Assembly (NCBI GenBank): GCA_913060595.1
Contig: CAJXSA010000016.1
Span: 1 to 20,793 of the forward strand
DNA from: an uncultured Ignavibacteria bacterium
Lineage (GTDB): Bacteria > Bacteroidota > Ignavibacteria > SZUA-365
DNA: 20,793 bases
Reading direction: 5' to 3'
Part shown: positions 6,581-14,581 of the stretch, in pieces
Numbering within the stretch: the first letter of the stretch is position 1
Layout: each line of letters begins with the position of its first letter
Translations under genes and position numbers: made by a program
Notes under the pieces: generated by a model
Seen by the model: only the letters and a program-made list of their open reading frames with translations
What the model was told of the DNA's origin: nothing
Database searches by the model: none

Positions 6581-8896
6581 TCAGAAGGAAAGATCCATCC
6601 CGAGATACACTCTGCGTGGTTGTGCTGGACCGTAGAGGTAGCCGGGATCGCGATCGACGCCGCGCTGCAGGTCCTTCTGATAGGCGTCGAGAAGATTTTT
6701 CAGGCCGCCGCTGATTTTCAGCGTTGTTTCTTCTCCGAGCGGAACGGTGACGCTGGCTCCGAGATCGATATCCACAAAGCTGTTCGCCGTTTCCACAAGC
6801 GTTTCCGTGGTCGCATCGGGCAGCGTCAGCGTGCCTGTATACCGAAGTGCGCCAAACAGGCTGATGTCGTCGGTGAGAAGATGCGTGATGCGCAGATGTC
6901 CCTGCAGGTCCGGCGTATAGAGAAAACGATCGGAGCGCACACCTTCGAAAACCTCCTGCGCATCATCGAAGCGGGCACGTTTGTATGTCCCACCCATGCG
7001 GACTTCCACGTCCCGCACGGGTTTGGCACCGAAATCCACCTCCACACCCTGCACGAGTCCTCCGTTGCTGTTCACGCGCTGCCAGAGTATGAGTCCTTCG
7101 TCCGGATGGCGAACCTCGGTGAGTGTGAACGCGTCATCGAGCCTGGTGCGGAACACGGTCACGCCGAAGAGCATGGGAAGGCGTCCCAGCAGTCCGTTGA
7201 AATCGAGATTGACTGTGTAGGAGCGGCTTCGCTCGGGTTTCAGTCCATCGGCATTGCGAATGACCCGCTGCACGCCGCCGAGCGATTCGATGTGCAGGTC
7301 CTCGTCGAACACCTGCGGTGCCTTGAAGCCAGTGGTGTAGGCGAGGCGAAGACTCAGCTCGTCGCGCAGTTCGATGCGCGCGTTCACGCGGGGACTCAGC
7401 ACGGCATCCTCGAGTTCCGAATGCTTGTCGATGCGCGCCCCGGCGATGAGCGTGACCCCGTTGTTAAAGAACTCGATCGCATCCTGCAGGTACGCACCGT
7501 AGTTCGTGTACAGCGCGTCAATGAAGTATGCCGCATCTCGGACGGAGCGGTCGACCAGCCGGTCACTCGAGTATTCGAGTCCCGCGGTGACGGACTGTGC
7601 TCCCGCCTCAAACACGCCGCGCATGCCGGCGATATGCGTTTGATTTTCCGAAGAACCGTAGTAACGCAGCGCATCGGCCCTGTCCTCCGGCGTGTCTCCC
7701 GCCAGTCCCCCGTAATACGAGTCGCGGTCGAGCAGACTGATTCCGTAATGCGCCTGCAGCTGCAGCGACGGTCCCATGCGCTTCTCCCATCGCAGCTTGC
7801 CGCCCCAGCGTCGATGCTCAACAGCCTCGGTGATGCGCGCTTCGTGCTTGAGTATATCGAGATCACTGCCGCCGCGTCGGTCCTCGCTCAGGTGATGGAG
7901 GGAGAGCTGGAGCTTGCCGAGACCGCCTCCCCGGTAGTAGCTGTTGACACCGATGGTGTTGTTGCGCACTTCCCCCAGTTCGGTGAAACCGTCGCCGTTG
8001 TGATCATACCCCGCGCGGTCACGCGCGGAAATGTAGAAGAACGCACCCATGTCCTTCGCATCGGACACCCACTCAGTGACCGCGCCGGCCTTGTGATCCA
8101 TGGTTCCTTTCAGGGACTGCGCGAGATAGTTGACGCGGGTCCGATTGCCTATCGGTGTCCGTGTGCGCATGTTGACGGTGCCGGAGAGGGCTCCGCCGCC
8201 ATACAGCGCGGAACCGCCGCCTTTGACCACTTCGATCTGTTCGATCATCTCGTCGGGAAAGTGTTCGAGCGCGTACACCGCTGCGAGCGATGATACCACG
8301 GGGTCGCCGTCGATCAGTACCTGCGCGTATTTCCCGTCGAAACCCAGTATGCGCACCTGCGTGAAGTTGCAGTTCTGACAGCTGTTGTCCACCGACACCC
8401 CTGTCTGCAGGGAAAGGGCCTCCGCGAGGTTGACCGCCTGCGTCTGTTCGATCAGCGTGCTGGTGATGACTTCCGTTTTGACCGGGGATTCCGTGTAGAG
8501 GTAGGGACTGGCTGAGCCCGTGATGACGACGGTCCCCATTTCATGCACACCGGGCTGCAGTGCGAGATCGAGCTGCTGCGTTTTCGCTGCGTCGACAACG
8601 ACATCCTGCCGTGTTCCTGCGTAGCCGACGTAGCTGATGGTGACGGTGTGCTTTCCTGGAGGGAGGTCGGGCAGTTCAAAGAATCCATTGGCATCGGTCG
8701 TCACGCCGCGTGAGAGTCCGCGAATATATATGTTCGCACCGATCAGCGCGTTTCCGGAGACAGCGTCAAGAACGTGTCCTTTGATCGCGCCGCGTTGTTC
8801 GACAAGCGTCGTGTCCCTCGTGTCCGCGGCATGGAGTGTGAAAGAATGCAGGAAGAGCATTGCTGCAGGAAGCAGCAGAAGATGTATGATACGCAT
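6581..8896 (-). CDS. TonB-dependent outer membrane receptor
   Basis: The protein is 771 residues from the ATG at 8896, which directly precedes a clean signal peptide (MRIIHLLLLPAAML, cleaved near HAAD). Residues about 36-115 are a carboxypeptidase-regulatory-like beta-sandwich. About 120-250 is the plug, with VQVLIDG-type (AQVLIDGDPV) and EVVKGGGSALYGGGALSGTVN motifs. The rest is a beta-barrel ending in the aromatic YLGMDLSF, as outer membrane insertion requires. The plug carries CQNC (residues 173-176) followed by FTQVRILG. Receptors with this signature are common in Bacteroidota and are usually annotated as BtuB- or colicin-receptor-like. The substrate is not shown; a metal or metal-complex ligand is possible because of the cysteines. 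No SusD-like partner is adjacent. In-frame starts at 8965 and 8944 exist, but the first lies inside an mRNA hairpin. Confidence 0.93.
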   Translation of the reverse strand: MRIIHLLLLPAAMLFLHSFTLHAADTRDTTLVEQRGAIKGHVLDAVSGNALIGANIYIRGLSRGVTTDANGFFELPDLPPGKHTVTISYVGYAGTRQDVVVDAAKTQQLDLALQPGVHEMGTVVITGSASPYLYTESPVKTEVITSTLIEQTQAVNLAEALSLQTGVSVDNSCQNCNFTQVRILGFDGKYAQVLIDGDPVVSSLAAVYALEHFPDEMIEQIEVVKGGGSALYGGGALSGTVNMRTRTPIGNRTRVNYLAQSLKGTMDHKAGAVTEWVSDAKDMGAFFYISARDRAGYDHNGDGFTELGEVRNNTIGVNSYYRGGGLGKLQLSLHHLSEDRRGGSDLDILKHEARITEAVEHRRWGGKLRWEKRMGPSLQLQAHYGISLLDRDSYYGGLAGDTPEDRADALRYYGSSENQTHIAGMRGVFEAGAQSVTAGLEYSSDRLVDRSVRDAAYFIDALYTNYGAYLQDAIEFFNNGVTLIAGARIDKHSELEDAVLSPRVNARIELRDELSLRLAYTTGFKAPQVFDEDLHIESLGGVQRVIRNADGLKPERSRSYTVNLDFNGLLGRLPMLFGVTVFRTRLDDAFTLTEVRHPDEGLILWQRVNSNGGLVQGVEVDFGAKPVRDVEVRMGGTYKRARFDDAQEVFEGVRSDRFLYTPDLQGHLRITHLLTDDISLFGALRYTGTLTLPDATTETLVETANSFVDIDLGASVTVPLGEETTLKISGGLKNLLDAYQKDLQRGVDRDPGYLYGPAQPRRVYLGMDLSF

Positions 8897-9206
8897 TCGC
8901 AGGTTCTTGCTTTTTTGTGGAAACGACAGACATACTGCGGTCATCGTTCTGTGCGCGGCCGGCATGCTTCGCGCATGTACTACTAAGACCTATTATAAAT
9001 AAAAAACCCGGAATAAACAATAAGCAGATCGGAAATATTTATTCTCAGTCGTACTCCCGCGATGCTGTGCTTCCGTCATTTATTTCAGGACACGGAAGAG
9101 GACCTTATGTCCGACACCCGTGCGCCGTAGATGTCCGTAGCGCGGCATGTAACCGGCGCATCGCTCAGGTGTTCTATCACGGAGTGCTGCATTATTGAGG
9201 TGAAAG
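8897..9206. other. Divergent intergenic region of receptor and cargo genes
   Basis: This 310-bp stretch separates the TonB receptor (minus) from the four-module secreted protein (plus). It holds the receptor promoter at 8992-9020 and a small hairpin, CATGC/GCATG with a 5-nt loop (8963-8977), near the predicted transcript start. GAGGTG lies just before the ATG at 9207. No cobalamin or thiamine riboswitch core was recognised by eye. I found no good promoter for the plus-strand gene. Confidence 0.6.
8992..9020 (-). promoter_or_regulatory. Sigma70-like promoter for the TonB receptor
   Basis: On the minus strand TTGTTT (9020-9015) and a perfect TATAAT (8997-8992) are separated by 17 bp. The predicted start of transcription near 8985 leaves a leader of about 90 nt to the ATG at 8896. 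Confidence 0.6.
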
Positions 9207-11156
9207 ATGAAACACGACAGCCCAGGCGGACTGAAAGGTGGGAGAAGCGCGGGTTTTCACATTGTCCTGGGTGTGGTCATTTTTGTCGTCTGTCTCGCAT
9301 CCGTTCCGGTCCGGGCACAGGGGACGCCGCCGCCCGTGCTTCGCTGCACGCTGGATGTGCCGGTGATCGCCGCGGACAATGCGAATGTGACCTATCACCC
9401 GATGCCCTTTCCTGTGACGGTGACGGTGACCAATGAGGGGGGGACACGCAGCGATTCGGTGTTCGCGACCATCGTGCTTCCACCGGATCTCCGCCTGGCG
9501 GACAACGATGCACCTGATGGCTATACAAAGGCATTGACTCACCCCGCGCTGTTCCCGCAGCAGTCGAGCACGGCGCAATACATGGTGAGGCATCCTCCGA
9601 CGACTTCAGAGAAGCAATACACGATAGAGGTGCGCGTGGAAGCGGCGAACGCGGACACAGCGCTGTGCGAAGCGGAGATAATCATCCCGCCGCTGGAGTC
9701 GCCGATTCTCGCACCGCGCTGCTATGTGCCGGACGCACTGGAGTTCGACGATGCGCTGGATTCCTACGTCCCGAATCCCTTCACCGTGCGCCTGACCTGC
9801 GTCAACAACGGCAATACTCCCGCATACAGCGTGACCGGTACGATTGAACTCCCGCCGAGCGTCGTGTTCGATCCACCGGAACAGCAGAGCAGCAGGCGCA
9901 TCTATCCGACGCCTTTGGAGAAATGGCGGATCGGGGATCCCGTCCCTGAGCTGACATGGACGGTGCGCTGGGTGCCCCGACTGCGCGACGAGGCGCAGCC
10001 GGAGTTCCATTTCACCGTGACGGGACAGGACTTCCAGGGCAATCAGCTCGATTCGACTGAAGTTCGCTGTGCGCTGCGCGTCCCGGGTCTGCAACCGCTG
10101 TTCAACGGCTGGATCGACATCCCCGACTCTCTTCCGCGTCGCAGCGACACCTGCGACGTCTGGCCCAATCCCTTTCCCGTGCGGCTGCGCCTGAAGAACA
10201 TCTCACCGCAGGTGGGAATGATACGGCGCATCGTCCTGTATTTTCCGCGCTCAGATGGACTCAGCCTCAATCCCGCCTCCCGGTACCCGACGGATTTCGA
10301 TCCGGAGCTGACGCTCGACAAGGGGGAGGAGAAAACCTTGGAATGGCTGATCGATGTGGAAAATCGCATCACGCGGAGAAATGTCCAGATCAGCGTGATT
10401 GCCTACGACGACGAGGGGAATCCCATGGCGCACGACGACAGGCTGCCCATTGCGTGCATGAGAACGGAATTCCGGAATACATGTCTCGAACCCAGTTCCC
10501 CCGTTCTGCGCTTCGATCCCGTCGTCGGCAGCTACGAACCCTCGAATTTCGTTGTCGGCACGTGGTTCTACAATAGGGGCTGTGCGACGTTGCACGACAT
10601 CGTCGCTCGCCTTACCTGGGAGGACAATAGCGGCCTTGATCTGATCGAATTCGATCGGGACAATACCCATGACGAATACTGCGCGCCGGGCGACCTCGCA
10701 GCAGGAGATTCCGTCGAATGCTGGTGGGAATTCCGCGTCAGGAACAAGAACAGCAGCGACATCCCGCAATACGTCGAATTTACCCTGGATTACGGAGCAC
10801 GTGAGACGCCGTGGTTCACAAATGCCTGTGATGCCTGGGTCGAGATCGATCCCGCCGGGACGACGGGCATTGCCGCTCCTTCCGCGCCCGACGCATGCGT
10901 GCTGCACCCCGCACATCCGAACCCGTTCACCGGGGCGACCAGCATTCCTTTCGAACTGGATCGTGCCATACCGGTGACCGTCACTGTCGTCGATGCGCTT
11001 GGTCGTGAATGCCGGCGCCTGCTGGACGGTGAAATGCGCGGTGCGGGTGCGCATGCGGTGCCATTCAATGCGGCCGGACTGCATGCAGGTGTGTATTTCA
11101 TCCGATTCGTCACAGGGGAAGCAGTACAGCAGCAGAGGGTAATATTACTGAAGTAG
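9207..11156 (+). CDS. Secreted four-module Ig-like protein with T9SS sorting domain
   Basis: The protein has 649 residues. The signal peptide ends near residue 37 (VPVRAQ). Four modules of about 120-133 residues follow, roughly 43-165, 166-297, 298-430 and 431-550. In each, a Pro/Leu-rich opening leads to a Y/W-x-P-N-P-F-x-V-like motif (HPMPFPV, VPNPFTV, WPNPFPV, EPSNFVV). Beta strands typical of an Ig/CARDB-like fold come next, and a Cys closes the module (154, 288, 417, 541). Residues about 563-649 are a T9SS type A domain (HPNPFTG, VVDALGRE, AGVYFIRF, end VILLK). GAGGTG lies just upstream of the ATG. No catalytic motif is visible. A surface adhesin or stalk is the likely role, by inference from the architecture. 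The gene is divergent from the TonB receptor and followed by another T9SS cargo gene. Confidence 0.85.
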   Translation: MKHDSPGGLKGGRSAGFHIVLGVVIFVVCLASVPVRAQGTPPPVLRCTLDVPVIAADNANVTYHPMPFPVTVTVTNEGGTRSDSVFATIVLPPDLRLADNDAPDGYTKALTHPALFPQQSSTAQYMVRHPPTTSEKQYTIEVRVEAANADTALCEAEIIIPPLESPILAPRCYVPDALEFDDALDSYVPNPFTVRLTCVNNGNTPAYSVTGTIELPPSVVFDPPEQQSSRRIYPTPLEKWRIGDPVPELTWTVRWVPRLRDEAQPEFHFTVTGQDFQGNQLDSTEVRCALRVPGLQPLFNGWIDIPDSLPRRSDTCDVWPNPFPVRLRLKNISPQVGMIRRIVLYFPRSDGLSLNPASRYPTDFDPELTLDKGEEKTLEWLIDVENRITRRNVQISVIAYDDEGNPMAHDDRLPIACMRTEFRNTCLEPSSPVLRFDPVVGSYEPSNFVVGTWFYNRGCATLHDIVARLTWEDNSGLDLIEFDRDNTHDEYCAPGDLAAGDSVECWWEFRVRNKNSSDIPQYVEFTLDYGARETPWFTNACDAWVEIDPAGTTGIAAPSAPDACVLHPAHPNPFTGATSIPFELDRAIPVTVTVVDALGRECRRLLDGEMRGAGAHAVPFNAAGLHAGVYFIRFVTGEAVQQQRVILLK

Positions 11157-11279
11157 GGAGTTTACTTGCGCTTCAGGTAAAAAAATCCGAATATACTTCC
11201 GTATCAATAGATCCATAGCATTCTTCCTGCTGCGGCGTTTGCTGCGCAGGTCCGAGGTACCTCTCCGAGGATAATCCCT

Positions 11280-11298
11280 CGCGCGTCGCGCACGCGCG
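11280..11298 (+). repeat. GC-rich hairpin in the leader of the beta-helix gene
   Basis: CGCGCGT (11280-11286) and ACGCGCG (11292-11298) form a perfect 7-bp stem with a 5-nt loop, 32 bp before the ATG at 11331. A broken T-run (TTCTTC) follows. It could be a weak terminator for the upstream gene or a leader structure. Just upstream, GAGGTACCTC (11254-11263) is a perfect 10-bp palindrome. Confidence 0.45.
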
Positions 11299-11330
11299 TT
11301 CTTCAGATATATCACCATTGGAGGTATGCC

Positions 11331-13463
11331 ATGCATTCCCGGCAGGCACAGGTCCTTCCGCACACCCATGAACGTTTTTGCTTCGGGAGCGGAGGAGCAC
11401 AGGTCATACGTCCGCTCATCCTTGCGCTCTTATTCATCGCGTTCGCCACGAGTCCCTCGTCGGCCACAGTGTTCACTGTCACCAGCGTCGCTGACGGAGT
11501 GGGCGCACCCACCCTGCGCTCCGCGATGATGAATGCGAATCTCACACCGGGACGCGATACCATCGTGTTCGCCATTTCCGGTGCCGGTCCGCACGTGATA
11601 AGCATTCAGTCACAGCTGCCGCAGCTCACCGACAATGCGGGCGTTCTCATCGACGGTTTTTCCCAGATGGGGAGTGCGCCCGGCAGCAATCCCCCAAGCA
11701 CACTCGCGCTGAAAATCATCATCGACGGCTCGAACGCCGGCCCCGCGCATGGCTTCTGGATCCTGTCCCAGCTGAACATCATACGTGGACTCGTCGTTCA
11801 GAACTTCCAGCAGGACGGCATTCGCATACAGGCCACACTCGCCGGCACGCATGGGAACATCATCTACCAGAACATCATCGGGGTGGATGTCAACGGCACC
11901 ACCGCGAAGGGGAACGGAACGAACATGAACGCACCCTGGGGCGGAGTCAACATTCTTGTGGATCCGCAGATGCTCGGCACCGTGTTCACGAACACCGTGC
12001 GTGGCTGCCTGATTTCGGCCAATTACAGCGAGGGTGTCAGCATCTCGAGCTGTCCACCCGGTGACTGCTTCTTCAATGTCGTGGACAGCAACTACATCGG
12101 CACCACGATTTCCGGCATGAACGCGCTCGGCAACAAATGCGACGGCGTGTACATCGGAGAGGCCGCGCATGACAACAACGTGATGGCGAATGTGATCTCC
12201 GGCAACGACACCAACGGTGTCTGCATCATCGGCTATATCGACGCCGTGTCGCGATGGTATACCGACCGCAACATCATCGGACACAACATCATCGGACTCG
12301 CGGCGGATCGCCAGAAGGCGCTGCCGAACGGCTGGTACGGCGTGAGCATCGGGAGATACGGGCTGGTCTGGAAACTGGGTCACGCGCGGGAAAACGTGGT
12401 CATATCCGATACGATCGCCTCCAACGGGCGCTGCGGCGTGATGGTGTTCGAGCATCCCATCGACAACAGCAACACCGATTGGAACAAGATCACGCAGAAC
12501 GCGATGTACGCCAATGGCTGGCTCGGCATCGACCTGGGCGACGACGGGGTCACCGCGAATGATGCGGGGGATCCCGACCAGGGTGCCAACCAGCAGCTGA
12601 ACATGCCGGTCATCACCGGTGCCACCTACCAGGCAGGACTCACGACGGTGGCAGGGACGGTGGACATCGGTCCCAATCCCACGACCGCCGTCGTCGAGGT
12701 GTTCAAGGCCGCCAGCGATCCGAGCGGTTACGGGGAAGGAGCGGTGTATCTCGCGTCGGTGGCGCCGCTGCCGGGAGGCACCTGGAACTGCAGCGTCGCG
12801 GGACTGCAGCCCGGGGACTATGTGACCGCCACCGTGACGGACGCGCCCGGAAACACCTCGGAGTTTTCACTGAACCAGGGTCCCATCATACCGGTGGAAT
12901 GGGTTTCCATACACGCCGCATATCACGACGGTGTCGTGCAGCTGCGTTGGACCACCGCCGCGGAGTGCAACAACGCATTTTTCGAGATCGAGCGAAAGGA
13001 TGGCAACGGTGCCTGGCGCTGTATCGGCTCCGTGCCCGGTGCCGGAACGACGAGCGCGGCGCGCAGCTACGGCTTCACGGATCCGCTGCGGGATGTCGGC
13101 GTGTGCGACAGGCTCCGCTACCGCATCGCGCAGGTCGACTTCGACGGAACGCGGGACTATTCGCCCGAAACGCGCGTGGACCTGACGGCGAGACCTCCGT
13201 TGCCGGTATTCCAACCCGCGTGGCCGAATCCCGCATCGGACCATGTGTTCCTGCAATACACGCTGCCCGCGGACGCCGAGGTGCGGATCACACTGTCCGA
13301 CGTGCCCGGACGGAGGCTCCTGCAGCTGGCTCCGCAGGGAATCAGTGCGGCGGGTTCCGGCACACTTCGCGTGGAAACCGTGTCGCTGCCCAGCGGCATC
13401 TACAGGCTCGACTGTCGGGCAGGCGAGACCCGTCGGACGCAGTGGTTGCGTATCGTCAGGTAA
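11331..13463 (+). CDS. Secreted parallel beta-helix protein with T9SS sorting domain
   Basis: The protein has 710 residues. The start at 11331 has GGAGG 6 nt upstream; an ATG at 11326 is in another frame. The signal peptide has a long N-region, with its hydrophobic core near 26-40 and cleavage near SSA45. Residues 47-85 (FTVTSVADGVGAPTLRSAMM, then NANLTPGRDTIVFAI) match the start of CSLREA-type beta-helix proteins. Repeated N-x-I-x-x-N-x-I/V-x-G rungs run to about residue 405. A strand-rich domain of the bacterial Ig-like kind follows (425-515), then a module at about 520-615 (IPVEWVSIHA to YSPETRV) that is also present in the Asp-box protein. A T9SS type A domain begins at about 628 (WPNPASD, GIYRLDC, end WLRIVR). 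Parallel beta-helices often bind or cleave polysaccharides, but no lyase active site is evident. It converges with the gene at 13483, 19 bp away. Confidence 0.88.
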   Translation: MHSRQAQVLPHTHERFCFGSGGAQVIRPLILALLFIAFATSPSSATVFTVTSVADGVGAPTLRSAMMNANLTPGRDTIVFAISGAGPHVISIQSQLPQLTDNAGVLIDGFSQMGSAPGSNPPSTLALKIIIDGSNAGPAHGFWILSQLNIIRGLVVQNFQQDGIRIQATLAGTHGNIIYQNIIGVDVNGTTAKGNGTNMNAPWGGVNILVDPQMLGTVFTNTVRGCLISANYSEGVSISSCPPGDCFFNVVDSNYIGTTISGMNALGNKCDGVYIGEAAHDNNVMANVISGNDTNGVCIIGYIDAVSRWYTDRNIIGHNIIGLAADRQKALPNGWYGVSIGRYGLVWKLGHARENVVISDTIASNGRCGVMVFEHPIDNSNTDWNKITQNAMYANGWLGIDLGDDGVTANDAGDPDQGANQQLNMPVITGATYQAGLTTVAGTVDIGPNPTTAVVEVFKAASDPSGYGEGAVYLASVAPLPGGTWNCSVAGLQPGDYVTATVTDAPGNTSEFSLNQGPIIPVEWVSIHAAYHDGVVQLRWTTAAECNNAFFEIERKDGNGAWRCIGSVPGAGTTSAARSYGFTDPLRDVGVCDRLRYRIAQVDFDGTRDYSPETRVDLTARPPLPVFQPAWPNPASDHVFLQYTLPADAEVRITLSDVPGRRLLQLAPQGISAAGSGTLRVETVSLPSGIYRLDCRAGETRRTQWLRIVR

Positions 13464-13497
13464 AGAAACGTGCCGCGTTCGTTCAGCGCAGCACGTT
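13462..13497 (-). terminator. Probable terminator of the beta-sandwich cargo gene
   Basis: On the minus strand AACGTGC (13497-13491) pairs with GCACGTT (13473-13467), with extra CGC/GCG pairing inside. The stem is followed by TTTCTTT. The 5' arm overlaps the last codons of the gene. The U-run is interrupted, so strength is uncertain. Confidence 0.45.
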
Positions 13498-14397
13498 CAG
13501 CAGACGCGAAGCCGTGCCGAGCGGAGTCTGCAGCAGGATACGATAGCTTCCCGACGGAACATCGATGCCTGCCCAGTCGACATGATGCACGCCCTGCGGA
13601 AGGGTTTCGTCTGTCAGCAGTGCCACGCGCTCGCCGAGCAGGTTGAAGACGGCAAGGGTGACATCCGTGCTCTGCGGGAGTGCAAACGCGATGCGTGTAT
13701 GGCCGTGCACGGGATTGGGATAGTTCTGCAGCAGCTGTATTCCGTCTTGCGGCAGCGCGGGAGTCGCGTCAATGCTGGTGACCGTGCGCGTTCCCCGCAC
13801 GAGAAACGCGAGATCCCGTGTCGTGTTTTCCGTCCAGTCCGCCCAGTCCGCAAAGCCTTCATCGGACTTTGCATACTTCCCGACCATCGTCCCGTGGGGA
13901 TACTGGTCCGTCGCCGAGGCGCTGATCGAGGAAGTGTATTTGTTGCTGTCATAGCCGCCGACGAGGAAAACTGTGAACACCATGGATGTTCCTTCGGAAG
14001 CCTCCAGCTTGAGTCCGTTCCAGAGCACCCAGCCGCCTTCGAAGGAGTCGGGGAGCACGGTGTCGTCGGATTTGATCACCGTGCCGCTGCTGTCGCGCAC
14101 CTGCAGGCGCAGGGTGACCTCATGTCCGTGTCCGTCGGGATTCTGCGAGTAGTCGAACTTGTCGTTGAAATGCAGTGAAAAACTGCCTATGGTCATATCC
14201 GCATCGATGAGTATGCGCTGGCCACTGCCCACGCTCCGGTCGAAATTCGGACGGTCGTCCCCGCCGAACCAGCTCCACGCACTGATGGTGTCCTGGCGGA
14301 TGATATGCACCTGTGCATGCAGGTCCTGCGCAGCCAGGGAGAAAAGAACTGCGCACAGCACTGCGATCGTAAAAGGAATGCGGTTTCGGTTGTGCAT
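13483..14397 (-). CDS. Secreted beta-sandwich protein with T9SS sorting domain
   Basis: The protein has 304 residues. The signal peptide ends near residue 28 (LAAQDLHAQ). The central part (about 30-205) is strand-rich and contains RILIDADMTIGSFSLHFND, then EVTLRLQVRDSSGTVI and DLAFLVRG. This suggests a jelly-roll or choice-of-anchor-like beta-sandwich, perhaps with carbohydrate-binding properties; no family is firmly recognised. The last 85 or so residues are a clear T9SS type A domain: LLQNYPNPVHG, LAVFNLLGERV, SGSYRILLQ and end LLNVLR. The N-terminal domain has many Asp residues (GGDDRPNFDRS), which could bind calcium, by inference. The gene is divergent from the Asp-box protein gene at 14582, with an A/T-rich 184-bp region between them. 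It converges with the beta-helix gene. Confidence 0.87.
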   Translation of the reverse strand: MHNRNRIPFTIAVLCAVLFSLAAQDLHAQVHIIRQDTISAWSWFGGDDRPNFDRSVGSGQRILIDADMTIGSFSLHFNDKFDYSQNPDGHGHEVTLRLQVRDSSGTVIKSDDTVLPDSFEGGWVLWNGLKLEASEGTSMVFTVFLVGGYDSNKYTSSISASATDQYPHGTMVGKYAKSDEGFADWADWTENTTRDLAFLVRGTRTVTSIDATPALPQDGIQLLQNYPNPVHGHTRIAFALPQSTDVTLAVFNLLGERVALLTDETLPQGVHHVDWAGIDVPSGSYRILLQTPLGTASRLLNVLR

Positions 14398-14432
14398 GTT
14401 TGGAATGCCCTGTGTATGGTTGTGGTGAAACG

Positions 14433-14461
14433 TTGATATAGGATAAATATATTAATAGATA
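14433..14461 (+). promoter_or_regulatory. Weak candidate promoter for the Asp-box gene
   Basis: TTGATA (14433-14438) is followed after 17 bp by TAGATA (14456-14461) in the A/T-rich divergent region, about 120 bp before the ATG at 14582. The -35 matches well and the -10 poorly. Confidence 0.25.
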
Positions 14462-14581
14462 TCCGAATATGTAAGAAAAACCGTCTGAGACGAATGGCAT
14501 TTTTTCTGAACGTGATTAATGCTTCGCTGGACTGTCTGTTCAACAATGCAACCGTTCGTTCACTGGAATTCAGGCAGATCA

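Noticed and set aside
6620..8293. A 557-codon plus-strand open frame
   Set aside because: It is fully antisense to the TonB receptor, whose domains are unmistakable. Its composition is a mirror of that gene and no domain is recognisable.
8897..8991. Cobalamin riboswitch before the TonB receptor
   Set aside because: The leader is only about 90 nt, and no B12-box or typical junction was seen; only a small CATGC/GCATG hairpin is present.
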